Below are positions 21,575 to 30,500 of a stretch of DNA of 32,184 nt, piece by piece. Under the pieces are notes generated by a model. It was given only the letters and a program-made list of their open reading frames with translations. It was not told where the DNA came from and did not search any database. Positions within the stretch are counted from its first letter, which is position 1. Each line of letters opens with the position of its first letter. The position numbers and the translations under genes are program-made. Source of the DNA: Verrucomicrobiota bacterium (GTDB lineage: Bacteria > Verrucomicrobiota > Verrucomicrobiia > JAWXBN01); assembly GCA_034440155.1 (NCBI GenBank), contig JAWXBN010000007.1, forward strand, positions 1 to 32,184. The letters run 5' to 3'.

Positions 21575-21707
21575 GGCACTGGTCACTTTTCTGAGTCAGG
21601 TGAACCCGCAACGGTGTATTTTAATCCTAGTGGGGGTTTTCTTTTCTTTGGGATAGATGGCCGACAAGTTTTATTGAAAGGGGGGAGTCAACGCAAACTC
21701 ATCCACC

Positions 21708-22373
21708 CTACATGCCCCAGCTATACAGGGAATCATCCGACGGGGGGAGCGTTCCATATTCCACACGTCCGTCTGAAAGGACAATATGGCCTTTATCCCC
21801 ACCGGCAAAATTCAATCCGCCTTTCACGAGTTGGGCTTCAAGAAAAACAATGACTCCTTTTGAAGACGATATATTTGCATAATATTCCCCCGAAAGACCC
21901 TTGCCCCACACTTGGGGATAACCCATCGAGTTAAAGGCGTAATCATTCCCGTACATTTCATAGTGTGTTTTCCCGCCCAAGGCCGCGATGGGTTTATAAT
22001 CACTTGGATGCCGGAAGATTTCGTTATTTTCACCCACGTAGATATTCAGAGGACGTGGGACAAATTTATTAAATAATCCTCCTTGTTCATTACTCAGGTT
22101 TCCCGTACTGCGTCCGCCATGGGCGAACCAATCCATTCCCTCTGTGGCGATATCCGCACCCCTCCAGAAACACTGGTCGTTATTGTCTCCCGCATACATC
22201 AAGAATGCTTGGTAAATTTGTCTGATGTTACTCCCACTTTTAGCAATTTGCGCGCGTTCCCGTGCTTTCATGACGGCTGGAATAGCTAAGGCCGCCAAAA
22301 TGGCAATCACACTGATGACAGCGAGTAATTCAATCAGGGTAAAGCCTGCCTTTGAAAGACAGCGTTTTTTCAT
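21708..22373 (-). CDS. Prepilin-type N-terminal methylation domain protein
   Basis: The N-terminus MKKRCLSKAGFTLIELLAVI is a type IV pilin/pseudopilin leader with cleavage after G10, glutamate at +5 and a hydrophobic helix. The rest (about 200 residues) is a soluble domain with an Asp/Gly-rich end (GHIVLSDGRVEY). That end resembles the H-X9-DG type proteins that occur in many copies in Planctomycetes and Verrucomicrobia. An ATG five codons upstream is possible but adds residues before the Lys-rich leader. No secretion or pilus genes are adjacent, so it is probably a stand-alone surface or secretion-linked protein of unknown function. Confidence 0.8.
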   Translation of the reverse strand: MKKRCLSKAGFTLIELLAVISVIAILAALAIPAVMKARERAQIAKSGSNIRQIYQAFLMYAGDNNDQCFWRGADIATEGMDWFAHGGRSTGNLSNEQGGLFNKFVPRPLNIYVGENNEIFRHPSDYKPIAALGGKTHYEMYGNDYAFNSMGYPQVWGKGLSGEYYANISSSKGVIVFLEAQLVKGGLNFAGGDKGHIVLSDGRVEYGTLPPSDDSLYSWGM

Positions 22374-22388
22374 AAGTTTGCATATCAT

Positions 22389-22810
22389 ATTCTAGACGGA
22401 GTCATTTACCAGTTTGAAACTAAAAAAGTTTAAAAATAATACTTAGAATCGATCACTTATGAAATTTTATACGCATTATTAATTATTATCATAAATTCTC
22501 GTTGTAGTGGGCCTATAAATTTTAGTAAAAAGTACCAGAAACCATTCTCTAGAGCTGTATTTCCGGCAAGTGATATTTTCACACAAAGAAATGATAAAAT
22601 TTGATTATTTGAGGGTATTTTAAGTCATTGATAGTAAGTATTTTATATTTAACGATAAACATTGTTCTCGTGTATTCATGGAGTGAATCAACCTTAATTT
22701 TCAGCCAGTAAGAGTAATTAAGTATGAATTTATAGAATTTTATTAAGAAAATATAATGACAGAAATTCTTAATTAGACTATTTGTCCACAGAGTATTATT
22801 TCTAGTAAAA
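22389..22810. other. AT-rich intergenic region
   Basis: This 422-bp spacer lies between the divergent prepilin-like and MFS genes. It is much richer in A+T than the flanking genes and holds no recognisable gene, RNA or terminator. It must contain both promoters, but no confident -35/-10 pair was found. No GCAAWTTGC site occurs in it. Confidence 0.5.
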
Positions 22811-24931
22811 ATGAGTACCGCACAAAATATCGAGCCACAGGATGGACCACGCATTAAAGAAATGAAATGTGGTACATTGACCTATACTAAGGTCACGATC
22901 ACGGTTCTTTTTGCTTGGTTACTTTGGGGTGACTTTTGTTTCACTCTCATGGAGGCGGTGGTGCCAACCATTGTCCCGCTCAAGCTGCAACAGCTGGGCT
23001 GTTCATCCACACTGCTGGCCATCATCACAGGCACTATTCCGGCCATACTAAACTTAATTGTCTGTCCTTGGGTAAGCTTTAAAAGTGATCGTCACCGCAG
23101 CAAGCTCGGTCGCCGTATCCCGTTCATTTTATACACGATCCCCTTTCTCTGCATCAGCTTGGTCCTGATGGGCTGGAGCCCCGAGATCGCCACTTTTCTG
23201 CGCACTTGGATTCCCTTCTTTAAAAATATGGCCCCCGCCAGCCTCACCATCGGGGTGATAGCGATTTTCCTCATCGTCTTCTCGTTCTTTAACCTCTTTG
23301 TCAATTCGGTTTATTGGTATCTCTTTAATGACGTGGTGCCCGGACACATGCTCGGGCGCTTCACCAGTCTCTTCCGCATTGTGGGGAACGGTGCCGGGTT
23401 CATGTATAATGTCCTCATCTTTCCGCTGGGTCTGACCCACACCCGGGAAATCATGACTGGCGCGGCCATCCTCTATTTCATCGGTTTCGGCCTTATGTGT
23501 TTTTTCGTCAAGGAAGGTGAGTATCCACCGCACGAGAACCCTAACGAGAAACACGTCGGCCCCATCCAGGAATTCATTGCGAATATCAAAATCTACGCCA
23601 ACGAATCTTTCCGGGTTCGTTTCTACTGGTACTTCTACCTATCCCAGGCCTTCTTTGCGATGTTGTGCTGCGTGGGCATGTTTAGTATGTTCCAGCAGAT
23701 AGAGCTAGGCTTGAACTTGACCCAGATGGGAAATATGAATGGGTTTAACATGCTGATCGGTATAGTGGCCCTATACTTTGCGGCGATTTATGTAGACCGC
23801 TGGCACCCGATGCGTGTGCTCGCCTATATGTCGGTCATCGGTGCCTTGGGAGCCTTTAACGGTGGTTGGCAATGGCTTTTTATGACCATGCCGTCTAATA
23901 TGTATTTCTGGGTGAGCTTTGCTAACGGTGTGGTCGGTGTTTTTGCCGGATCCCTTTACGGGGTCTGCCTCCTGCCCGCCATGATGCGGCTTATGCCGAA
24001 ATCCCGGTACGGCCAGCTTTCTTCCGCTTACTCCATGATCCGTTCCGTCGGGGCGATCGTTGGCAGCTTCCTCGCTGGCATCAGCATGGATGCCACCCTT
24101 TATTTGTGCCAGCATTTCGGACACAGTGCTACCTATGGCTACCGCTGGATATTCGTCTGGGGCGGATTTTTCAGTATCTGCACGACTATCTGTTACGCTC
24201 TCGCCTACCGCAAATGGCAGGAACTTGGCGGAGACAAGAATTATAAGGCTCCCGCGCCTTGGAATCCCTCTGGCTTTGAAGAAGTGAATGACAATACCCC
24301 GTCGATCCCCTGTAATCCTAAGCTCCTGATGAGGGGGCTACATCTGAATACAGTGACACTGATCCTTACTATTTTAGCGGCACCGCTTTTCCTCTATGCC
24401 ACTAGCCATCAAGGAGCCATTCATATTCCGCTTCCAAACTTGGAATCCATCCAATGGACCATCGCCTCTTGGAAAATCCCCTGGCACATCCCTATTAAGC
24501 CATTTGATATCCAGATGCACCAAATGCCCGTCGCCGAAATGTATGCCAAGTACCTTTATATCCCTTTCATGGTCTTGGTTTTGGCTGGCTGGCTCCGGCT
24601 GGTTTACGCGATCAAACGTGACCTCAAAATTGTTTTAGCAGGCGGACAGCCAAGGCTGGGCATCCCCCACCACGGCGTATTGATCGTGCTGGGCATCCAA
24701 GGTGTTTTCGCCATGGGCGTCGCTTGGGCACAGTATCTCTGGATGATTGATTTGAATATGGAGCACGAGCTCATGATTGTGGGCTTGGTCTCCATTATTG
24801 GATATGCTTGTACCGCTGGCGGTTACCACCTTCTGCGCCTACTGGAGAAGGGCCCAAATCAACAAGACCGTATTGCCATGCCCCATAACCATCCTTCTGC
24901 CCCTGAAGCCTCGGCTCCGGGAGTATCATAG
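22811..24931 (+). CDS. MFS transporter with extra C-terminal membrane region (SLC45-like)
   Basis: The 706-residue protein has 12 hydrophobic segments in the first 480 residues. The MFS motif between helices 2 and 3 is SDRHRSKLGRRIPF (92-105), of the type seen in sugar:cation and SLC45-like transporters. MFS proteins are normally 400-500 residues. Here a C-terminal part of about 220 residues adds a loop with IQWTIASWKIPW and about four more hydrophobic helices (near 513-531, 580-600, 625-645 and 652-672). A His/Pro-rich tail ends the protein. The substrate is not known; a glycoside or sugar is a guess from the motif. No sugar-catabolism gene is adjacent. The start ATG has no strong ribosome site. 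Confidence 0.82.
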   Translation: MSTAQNIEPQDGPRIKEMKCGTLTYTKVTITVLFAWLLWGDFCFTLMEAVVPTIVPLKLQQLGCSSTLLAIITGTIPAILNLIVCPWVSFKSDRHRSKLGRRIPFILYTIPFLCISLVLMGWSPEIATFLRTWIPFFKNMAPASLTIGVIAIFLIVFSFFNLFVNSVYWYLFNDVVPGHMLGRFTSLFRIVGNGAGFMYNVLIFPLGLTHTREIMTGAAILYFIGFGLMCFFVKEGEYPPHENPNEKHVGPIQEFIANIKIYANESFRVRFYWYFYLSQAFFAMLCCVGMFSMFQQIELGLNLTQMGNMNGFNMLIGIVALYFAAIYVDRWHPMRVLAYMSVIGALGAFNGGWQWLFMTMPSNMYFWVSFANGVVGVFAGSLYGVCLLPAMMRLMPKSRYGQLSSAYSMIRSVGAIVGSFLAGISMDATLYLCQHFGHSATYGYRWIFVWGGFFSICTTICYALAYRKWQELGGDKNYKAPAPWNPSGFEEVNDNTPSIPCNPKLLMRGLHLNTVTLILTILAAPLFLYATSHQGAIHIPLPNLESIQWTIASWKIPWHIPIKPFDIQMHQMPVAEMYAKYLYIPFMVLVLAGWLRLVYAIKRDLKIVLAGGQPRLGIPHHGVLIVLGIQGVFAMGVAWAQYLWMIDLNMEHELMIVGLVSIIGYACTAGGYHLLRLLEKGPNQQDRIAMPHNHPSAPEASAPGVS

Positions 24932-25078
24932 ATTTTCTATTGGATGATGTTGGATCCCCTGACGATAATGAGCGGCTAATGGAAGACATTCTTTTCACAG
25001 GCCACCAGTCCTCAAATACATTCAAACGCAAGAATCGGGTGGTCGATGGGGTACGTCTGTGATAGGATTCATGATCAG

Positions 25079-25951
25079 ATGAATGATTATGAACGTATGG
25101 CGAAGGTGATCCGGTATTTGGACGGGATTCATCCGGCGCGACCTTCTCTCGCGCAAATTGCGCACGAGACAGGGCTGAGCATGGCCCATTTCCACCGGAT
25201 ATTTGTCCGTAGGGCGGGGGTTACTCCAAAGGATTTTCTGCAATGCCTGACCTTGACCCGGGCAAAGGAACTCCTCTGCCAAGGGAAAAGTGTTTTGGAT
25301 ACAGCCCTTTCTTCCGGCCTTTCAGGGCCAGGCCGGCTTCATGACCTTTGTGTAAACTTAGAAGCAGCAACCCCGGGAGAAATAAAAAGTAAGGGTCAGG
25401 GCTTGAATATCATAGCAGGCTTTTCAGAAAGTCCATTTGGTGAGATATTTATCGCCGAGAGTCAACGGGGAATTTGTCATGTCTCATTCCCAGATGGAGA
25501 TAAAGAGGGGGCTTTAATTGATTTGCAAACTATTTGGCCAAAGTCGGTTATAAAAATGAATCAGGCTCGGGCAAAACAAATTGCTTCAATGATTTTTCCT
25601 CGATTACGGGAAGAAGCCATTACTGTGGTTAAAAAAGTCAGTTCATCAATCGAAAATAAAAATCAAGGAGGGCAGAGGCATTTACGTGTGTATGTGAAAG
25701 GCACAGATTTCCAAGTCCGTGTCTGGCGTGCTTTACTCGCGGTCTCTGAAGGGAATCTAACCAGTTATGGTACTCTGGCTAAAACCATCGGCCGACCCAC
25801 CGCCTGCCGTGCTGTGGGAACTGCAGTCGGGGCTAATCCTATCGCCTACCTAATCCCTTGCCACCGTGTCATACGAGAAACCGGTGTCATCGGCCATTAT
25901 CATTGGCATGCGGAACGCAAACGCGCCATGCTCATGTACGAGACGGCCTAG
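25079..25951 (+). CDS. Ada-like protein: AraC-type HTH plus O6-methylguanine-DNA methyltransferase
   Basis: The N-terminal half (about residues 4-95) is an AraC-type helix-turn-helix domain (SLAQIAHETGLSMAHFHRIF, then GVTPKDFLQCLTLTRAKEL). The C-terminal half is an MGMT suicide repair domain with the active-site motif PCHRV (C261) and RPTACRAVGTAVGANP. The N-terminal zinc domain of E. coli Ada, with its methyl-phosphotriester acceptor Cys, is absent. Self-methylation can therefore occur only at the MGMT Cys. The start at 25079 is chosen because MNDYERMAKVIRYLD is the usual start in this family; an ATG at 25046 would add 11 residues. It is monocistronic. The role is repair of alkylated guanine and possibly control of an adaptive response. 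Confidence 0.9.
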   Translation: MNDYERMAKVIRYLDGIHPARPSLAQIAHETGLSMAHFHRIFVRRAGVTPKDFLQCLTLTRAKELLCQGKSVLDTALSSGLSGPGRLHDLCVNLEAATPGEIKSKGQGLNIIAGFSESPFGEIFIAESQRGICHVSFPDGDKEGALIDLQTIWPKSVIKMNQARAKQIASMIFPRLREEAITVVKKVSSSIENKNQGGQRHLRVYVKGTDFQVRVWRALLAVSEGNLTSYGTLAKTIGRPTACRAVGTAVGANPIAYLIPCHRVIRETGVIGHYHWHAERKRAMLMYETA

Positions 25952-26008
25952 ATTCTTTAAAAATTTTCACTTCGGCTTTTTCTTCCCCTGTGGAGTGGGT
26001 ACTGGTGA

Positions 26009-27061
26009 TTAGGGGCCGTTTTCGAGGATCTCGCGAAGGGTTTTCCCCCCGTCAGGTTTAATGATAAAAGTGTTATGATGATTTTCACGGATAAGGAAGG
26101 GGGTGCGCCAGATCCGGGTACCCGATTCATCGGTGAGTTCACCGAGAATATAGTAGGAGCCGGGGCTTAACTCGATGTTTTTAAAAACCGCCACGCCCTT
26201 TTGATCTGTCGTCATGGATTTCATCGCAGTGGCCCTGTAGATGGATAATATCCGGGGTAGGTAAGGCTCGGTGGCATTATCGAGGAAAGCTTGGATTTCA
26301 TCACGTTCGATTTGCATGCGGGCTTGTTTTGCCATGAGAGGCTCTTTTTGATTTTCGACGACGGGCGCCTCGACTTTGAGTTTAGCTAGCTCTGATTTCT
26401 TTTTATCATCGATGACGCGGCCCTTGATCATGGCTTTATCCATGCGTTTATGCCATTCCTTCTGGTAATTTACCCACTCCTGGAAAACCTCATCGGACCA
26501 TTGTCTTTCGGCCACCGCGTTGATATTCGTCCCTACATTGTAGAGGGACAGGCGGTAGGCACTCGAGTAGGCATCGACGGATGGGAGTTTCGGTTCTTTA
26601 AAATTCGTTTGTAATGTCGCGGCCTTTTCCTGGAATTTTTTCAAATACTCATCTCTAGTTGTTTCATACTCCTGCTCTAGCTCCGCACTGGCATTATTCC
26701 AGACTTCCTTGGCTTGGTCTTCAAATTTCTCACCAGTGTGGACAAGATTATTTTCAAAATCAGTTTTTTGGGATTCGAGGTCCGCGAGGGTTTCGGAAAT
26801 ATCTTTGAGTTGCTGGTTGATTTTTACCAGTTGGTCGCGTTTCGGTTTTAAGGAGGCGGCATATTCAGCCCTGATTTCTTCAATGACTTGGATATTACCT
26901 AAGGCTAACGAGACCGCGATGGGCGGGACGGGATTGGTAAATTTCTCCGCGCGGATGGTTACTTTCGTTTCCTGTGCGCCGCGGTAAACCATTACGACGG
27001 TACCTAAGATCACCAGCAGCAGGATGATACTGGTAATCGTCGTTTTTTTCATCTGCTTCAT
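26009..27061 (-). CDS. Membrane-anchored coiled-coil hypothetical protein with C-terminal beta domain
   Basis: Not recognised. The 350-residue protein has an N-terminal membrane helix (about 7-26). Long charged helical regions follow with coiled-coil character (about 65-150 and 210-265). A C-terminal beta-sandwich-like part (about 285-340) reads GVAVFKNIELSPGSYYILG and resembles carboxypeptidase-regulatory-like domains. Most of the protein should lie outside the cytoplasm. AAGGA precedes the ATG by a suitable distance. It starts 15 bp after the chorismate-mutase-like gene and is last in the scpA-scpB operon. No function is claimed. Confidence 0.75.
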   Translation of the reverse strand: MKQMKKTTITSIILLLVILGTVVMVYRGAQETKVTIRAEKFTNPVPPIAVSLALGNIQVIEEIRAEYAASLKPKRDQLVKINQQLKDISETLADLESQKTDFENNLVHTGEKFEDQAKEVWNNASAELEQEYETTRDEYLKKFQEKAATLQTNFKEPKLPSVDAYSSAYRLSLYNVGTNINAVAERQWSDEVFQEWVNYQKEWHKRMDKAMIKGRVIDDKKKSELAKLKVEAPVVENQKEPLMAKQARMQIERDEIQAFLDNATEPYLPRILSIYRATAMKSMTTDQKGVAVFKNIELSPGSYYILGELTDESGTRIWRTPFLIRENHHNTFIIKPDGGKTLREILENGP

Positions 27062-27076
27062 CTTCTATTATTCCTT

Positions 27077-27910
27077 TCAAATCGGGTAGGAACCGATTAT
27101 TTTTACCGCATTACAGCCTGATGCAAATTGCTCCAAGGCTTTAGCCATCTTCGGTTCATCGGCGTGCCCGTCAAGATCGATAACAAAATGATATTTGAAT
27201 CCCGCACGCCAGGAGGGACGGGACTCGATTTTCATGAGGTTCACCCCGGCTTTAGCCAGGACTCCGAGGCTCAGAGCCAAGGCGCCGGGTTTATCCGGTA
27301 ATGAAAAAAGGATGGTTGTACGGTCGATACCCGTCGGTGGGGGGCACTTGCGGCCGATGACAAAAAAACGGGTGGGCTCTTGCTTCGTTTTTTTCTTTTT
27401 TCCGTCTTCGAGCACGATTTGTGCACAGATGCGCAACGGGAAATCGATAAAAAAATCAAACACATCGAGCAGCGTGCTGTCGCCTTGGATCTCGACAGGC
27501 ACCACACCGTAGTCGGCCTTTTTGTCACCCACAGTTTTAAAAATGGAACGCACGTCCTTCTGGAAAGTGTAACGGAGGCTTTTGCCAAATTTGCTTTTTG
27601 CCGCATTGGCGGAGATGCTCGACTCCGGTCCGAGGGCGGCGATCACGATGGGTTTTTCCAGCGAGATGGCGCTCGACATGATCTCCCGGTAAATCGCCTT
27701 GAGCGAATCATTTGGGAGCGGCCCTGGATTCATCCCGGTCAAGCGTCGTAAAAGGGCTTGTTCGCGTTCCGGCGCGTAAATATCCTGGCCGGAAGCGTGT
27801 TTGATTTTACCGACTTCCAGCACCAGGTTCACACGTTCGTTGAGCAGCGAGAGCAATTTGCTGTCGATCGCGTCGATTTGAGTACGGACATTTTTCAGGT
27901 CAAATGCCAT
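27077..27910 (-). CDS. Chorismate mutase-ACT protein with shrunken prephenate dehydratase domain (PheA-like)
   Basis: The 277-residue protein has an AroQ-type chorismate mutase domain (1-85; R9, R26, K37, R49 and E50 fit the active site) and a C-terminal ACT domain (about 200-277) with the Phe-binding motifs PGAL (208-211) and ESRP (229-232). Full P-proteins are about 360 residues. Here the prephenate dehydratase part (about 88-185) keeps IAALGPESSISANAA and the catalytic TRF (180-182). About 80 residues of the second subdomain are missing, and the Asn of the PVEN motif is Ile. The mutase may be active, but dehydratase activity is doubtful. It may be a Phe-regulated chorismate mutase, or a paralog of a full PheA elsewhere. 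It lies 5 bp after scpB. Confidence 0.85.
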   Translation of the reverse strand: MAFDLKNVRTQIDAIDSKLLSLLNERVNLVLEVGKIKHASGQDIYAPEREQALLRRLTGMNPGPLPNDSLKAIYREIMSSAISLEKPIVIAALGPESSISANAAKSKFGKSLRYTFQKDVRSIFKTVGDKKADYGVVPVEIQGDSTLLDVFDFFIDFPLRICAQIVLEDGKKKKTKQEPTRFFVIGRKCPPPTGIDRTTILFSLPDKPGALALSLGVLAKAGVNLMKIESRPSWRAGFKYHFVIDLDGHADEPKMAKALEQFASGCNAVKIIGSYPI

Positions 27911-27915
27911 AGGGA

Positions 27916-28734
27916 TTAAGCCTTCGGTTTGGTGGTCTGATCAGATTCTTCCTCGCCGCCGGGAATCGTATCGAGGTCCTCATCTGCCGCAATTTGCGCG
28001 AATTCTTTGACGGGAGTAGAGGGTTCGGTTTCCGGGGAGTCTTCCCCGGCAGAAGCGATTGACTCCTCGGGATGAGTTTCCTCGGCAGCGGCGGCAGCTT
28101 CACCCGCTAAGGGGAGTTGCTGTTCACTATCTGTGGGCGGACTTTCCGGTGGAATCTCCGCTGTTTTAAGTTTGAGCGCGCGTAATTCAGCAGCATTGGG
28201 CATTTCATCGAGGTTTTTGAGCCCGAAATGCTCGAGGAAAGCCTGTGTGGTCTCGTAAAGCATCGGCCGACCGGGTAACTCTGCGCGTCCGGCGATTTTG
28301 ATCATGCCCCGCTCCATCAAAGTCTGGACCATGGCATCGACTTGCACGCCACGGACGGCCTCGATATCGGCGCGGGTAATGGGCTGGCGGTAGGCGATGA
28401 TCGATAGGGTCTCTAAGGCTGATTGGCTGAGGCGCTGAGGGCGGTACTGGTCGAAAAGCTGTTTGATCCAGGCACCGAATTGTGGACGGGAGGCAAATTG
28501 GTAGGTGTCCCCGATCTCCTGGAGGAAAAAGGAACGCTGAGAGTCTGCCTCATAGTCTGCCCTGAGATTTAGCAGGGCGGCTTTAATGTCATCGAGGCTC
28601 CATTCCTTGTGTGTTTCGGTATCGGCCGATGGCTCGTATTCAGCCGCGTCTTTGAGGATGGATTTGAGTTCCTTCACGGAAAGCGGTTTGCCATTAGCGA
28701 AAAGGACGGATTCCAGAATGTATTTGAGTTCCAT
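27916..28734 (-). CDS. scpB: Segregation and condensation protein B
   Basis: ScpB dimers join ScpA and SMC in the condensin complex that helps organise and separate chromosomes. The winged-helix family motifs are visible: ELKYILESVLFANGKPLSVKEL, then QRLSQSALETLSIIAYRQPI, TRADIEAVRGV and LPGRPMLYETT. The last 80 residues are an acidic, low-complexity tail (Glu/Pro/Ser/Thr) that is probably disordered and longer than usual. The ATG at 28734 is preferred (MELKYILESVLF), 7 bp after scpA. An upstream in-frame ATG at 28767 overlaps scpA. The smc gene is not in the window. Confidence 0.93.
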   Translation of the reverse strand: MELKYILESVLFANGKPLSVKELKSILKDAAEYEPSADTETHKEWSLDDIKAALLNLRADYEADSQRSFFLQEIGDTYQFASRPQFGAWIKQLFDQYRPQRLSQSALETLSIIAYRQPITRADIEAVRGVQVDAMVQTLMERGMIKIAGRAELPGRPMLYETTQAFLEHFGLKNLDEMPNAAELRALKLKTAEIPPESPPTDSEQQLPLAGEAAAAAEETHPEESIASAGEDSPETEPSTPVKEFAQIAADEDLDTIPGGEEESDQTTKPKA

Positions 28735-28741
28735 GTGTTTT

Positions 28742-29479
28742 TTATAATTCGTATTTGGTGATTTCAATGTCCCCGAATGGATCGGGTTGTGCAGCGAGGA
28801 TTTGTTTCAAACGGATCAACTCCAGCAGGGCTAGGAATGTCACCACGATTTCACTGCGGGAACGGGCATTAATAAATAGCTCGGTGAAGAGGATTTTTGT
28901 GTGTGTCTGGATTGTTGTCAGGATCAGGTCGATTTTGTCCGAGACAGTGAATCGCTCATCATAAATCTCACGCAGGTCATCATCGATATTGAGTTTCTTG
29001 AGGATTTTATTAAAGGCATTAAGCAGGTCAAAAATCCCGACGTCCGAAAGGGGGCGGGAGGAGTCGCTCTCTTCGAAATCAGGTTTTTCCGGTGCCCGGA
29101 CAAAAATATTCTCCTGTAAATACTCCCGATTCATCAGGTCGAGGGCCACATCCTTGAATTTCTTGTATTCAACCAGCCGTTTGATGAGATCCCAGCGCGG
29201 GTCGATGTCCTCCTCTTCCTGCTCTTCCATAATGACCTGTTGGTCCTCGGGCAGGAGGGTCTTGCTCTTGATATACATCAGGGTCGCGGCCATCACGAGG
29301 AATTCCCCAGCGATCTCGAGGTCGAGCATCTGCATGAGCTTGAGGTATTCCAGATACTGACGGGTAATGTGTTCGATAGGAATATCGTTAATATTGAGTT
29401 CGTCGCGCTTGATCAGATACAGGAGCAGATCTAGCGGACCCTCAAATACTGGCAATTTAACTTTTAATTCCTCGGTCAT
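28742..29479 (-). CDS. scpA: Segregation and condensation protein A
   Basis: ScpA is the kleisin that bridges the SMC heads. The N-terminal region VKLPVFEGPLDLLLYLIKRD, then IDIPIEHIT-like NDIPIEHITRQYLEYL, and the stretch AATLMYIKSKTLLP are diagnostic. The C-terminal winged helix ends SEIVVTFLALLELIRLKQI. The 245 residues are normal for the family. The gene is first in a minus-strand operon with scpB, the chorismate-mutase-like gene and the coiled-coil membrane gene. No upstream promoter was identified with confidence. Confidence 0.94.
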   Translation of the reverse strand: MTEELKVKLPVFEGPLDLLLYLIKRDELNINDIPIEHITRQYLEYLKLMQMLDLEIAGEFLVMAATLMYIKSKTLLPEDQQVIMEEQEEEDIDPRWDLIKRLVEYKKFKDVALDLMNREYLQENIFVRAPEKPDFEESDSSRPLSDVGIFDLLNAFNKILKKLNIDDDLREIYDERFTVSDKIDLILTTIQTHTKILFTELFINARSRSEIVVTFLALLELIRLKQILAAQPDPFGDIEITKYEL

Positions 29480-29766
29480 GGGTAAACAATGCTTTTAACG
29501 CCCACGCCGCACAGCGCAACCCTCATTTTCGAATTGTCAAATCCGGTGTCACGGTAAAATAACAGGTTTCCCCTAAAATCCACCCAGTCCGTGGTGCAAT
29601 TTGTTTTTGTTAATATTACTGAATTCTTGTCATTTGACAGGATTGCCTTGCAGGCGGATGAGATTCCAGTAAGGAAACCCCGAGAATCACATTTCCCAAA
29701 AAAATTCTACCTTTTGGGTGAAAAATAGATTTGTAATCAGCGAGAGCCGTGATTACTTTTAGCCCC

Positions 29767-30426
29767 ATGATCAAACATATTACTCTCATCGTGTTAGCCG
29801 TATTTGCTCTCACCCTTTCCGCCCAAACACTCAAGGCTGAAAGTCTGAATAAACGAATCAATGAAGGAATCGAAATCCTCGCCTCCAAACAAAAATCTCA
29901 GAACCCGATGCCAGCCGCCCTTTTGGCTAAAGCCAAAGGGATTGCCATTATCGAAGTCACCCGGGGCGGCATCGGGGTCGGCGGCTCCGGTGGTAGCGGG
30001 ATCATCTTGACGAAGACTGCTTCAGGCGGTTGGTCAGCTCCTATCGCCTTTAACCAAGGTGGTGCCACAGTCGGACTCCAGCTCGGTTTCGATGAGAAAA
30101 AATATATCTACGTCATTATGACCGACGAAATGCTCCAGCATTTCTTGGGTGATGATCAATTTAATTTCGACGCAAAAGCCACCGGTACAGCCGGCCCGAA
30201 TAACGTGAGCGAAATCGCCACCGCCCCCAGCTCCATTTATATTTATCAAACGTCCAAAGGGGCATTTGGAGGAGCCACCATCGGCGGCCAATGGGTTAAA
30301 GCCGACGCCGATGCTAACCGTGAAGCCTACGGGATCGCGGTCGTCACGAAAGAAATCGCCTCCGGGAAAATTCCCGCCCCCGCCTCTGCTGCGACCTTGT
30401 ATAACCTTTTGAAACTCTCGAAATAA
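29767..30426 (+). CDS. Secreted SYLF-domain (Ysc84-like) lipid-binding protein
   Basis: The 219-residue protein has a signal peptide (hydrophobic 4-18, cleavage near Ala24). It then has the SYLF/Ysc84 core: AKGIAIIEVTRGGIGVGGSGGSG, WSAPIAFNQGGATVGLQLGF, a strand with VIMTDEMLQHFL, and the later SSIYIYQTSKGAFGGATIGG. SYLF domains bind phospholipids, especially phosphoinositides in eukaryotes; bacterial roles are unclear. An in-frame GTG at 29749 is possible, but the ATG at 29767 gives a cleaner signal peptide. The export site is predicted to be periplasm or outer membrane. It precedes the patatin-like gene, so the two may act on membrane lipids together (inference). Confidence 0.87.
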   Translation: MIKHITLIVLAVFALTLSAQTLKAESLNKRINEGIEILASKQKSQNPMPAALLAKAKGIAIIEVTRGGIGVGGSGGSGIILTKTASGGWSAPIAFNQGGATVGLQLGFDEKKYIYVIMTDEMLQHFLGDDQFNFDAKATGTAGPNNVSEIATAPSSIYIYQTSKGAFGGATIGGQWVKADADANREAYGIAVVTKEIASGKIPAPASAATLYNLLKLSK

Positions 30427-30500
30427 TTTTTCGGAGTTTCCGCCGATGCCATTCTCGTGATGGAAGAAATGATCTAAAATCTCAGCCTACACCCTATCGA

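Noticed and set aside
20630-21586. 318-residue minus-strand open frame
   Set aside because: It lies opposite the desaturase-Rieske gene, whose motifs prove the plus strand is coding.
21575-21707. Possible terminator after the oxygenase gene
   Set aside because: AACCCGC and GTGGGGGTT pair poorly and no stable perfect stem was found.
29627-29640. TGTCA-TT-TGACA inverted repeat before the SYLF gene
   Set aside because: The 5-bp arms are short and no promoter context supports an operator.
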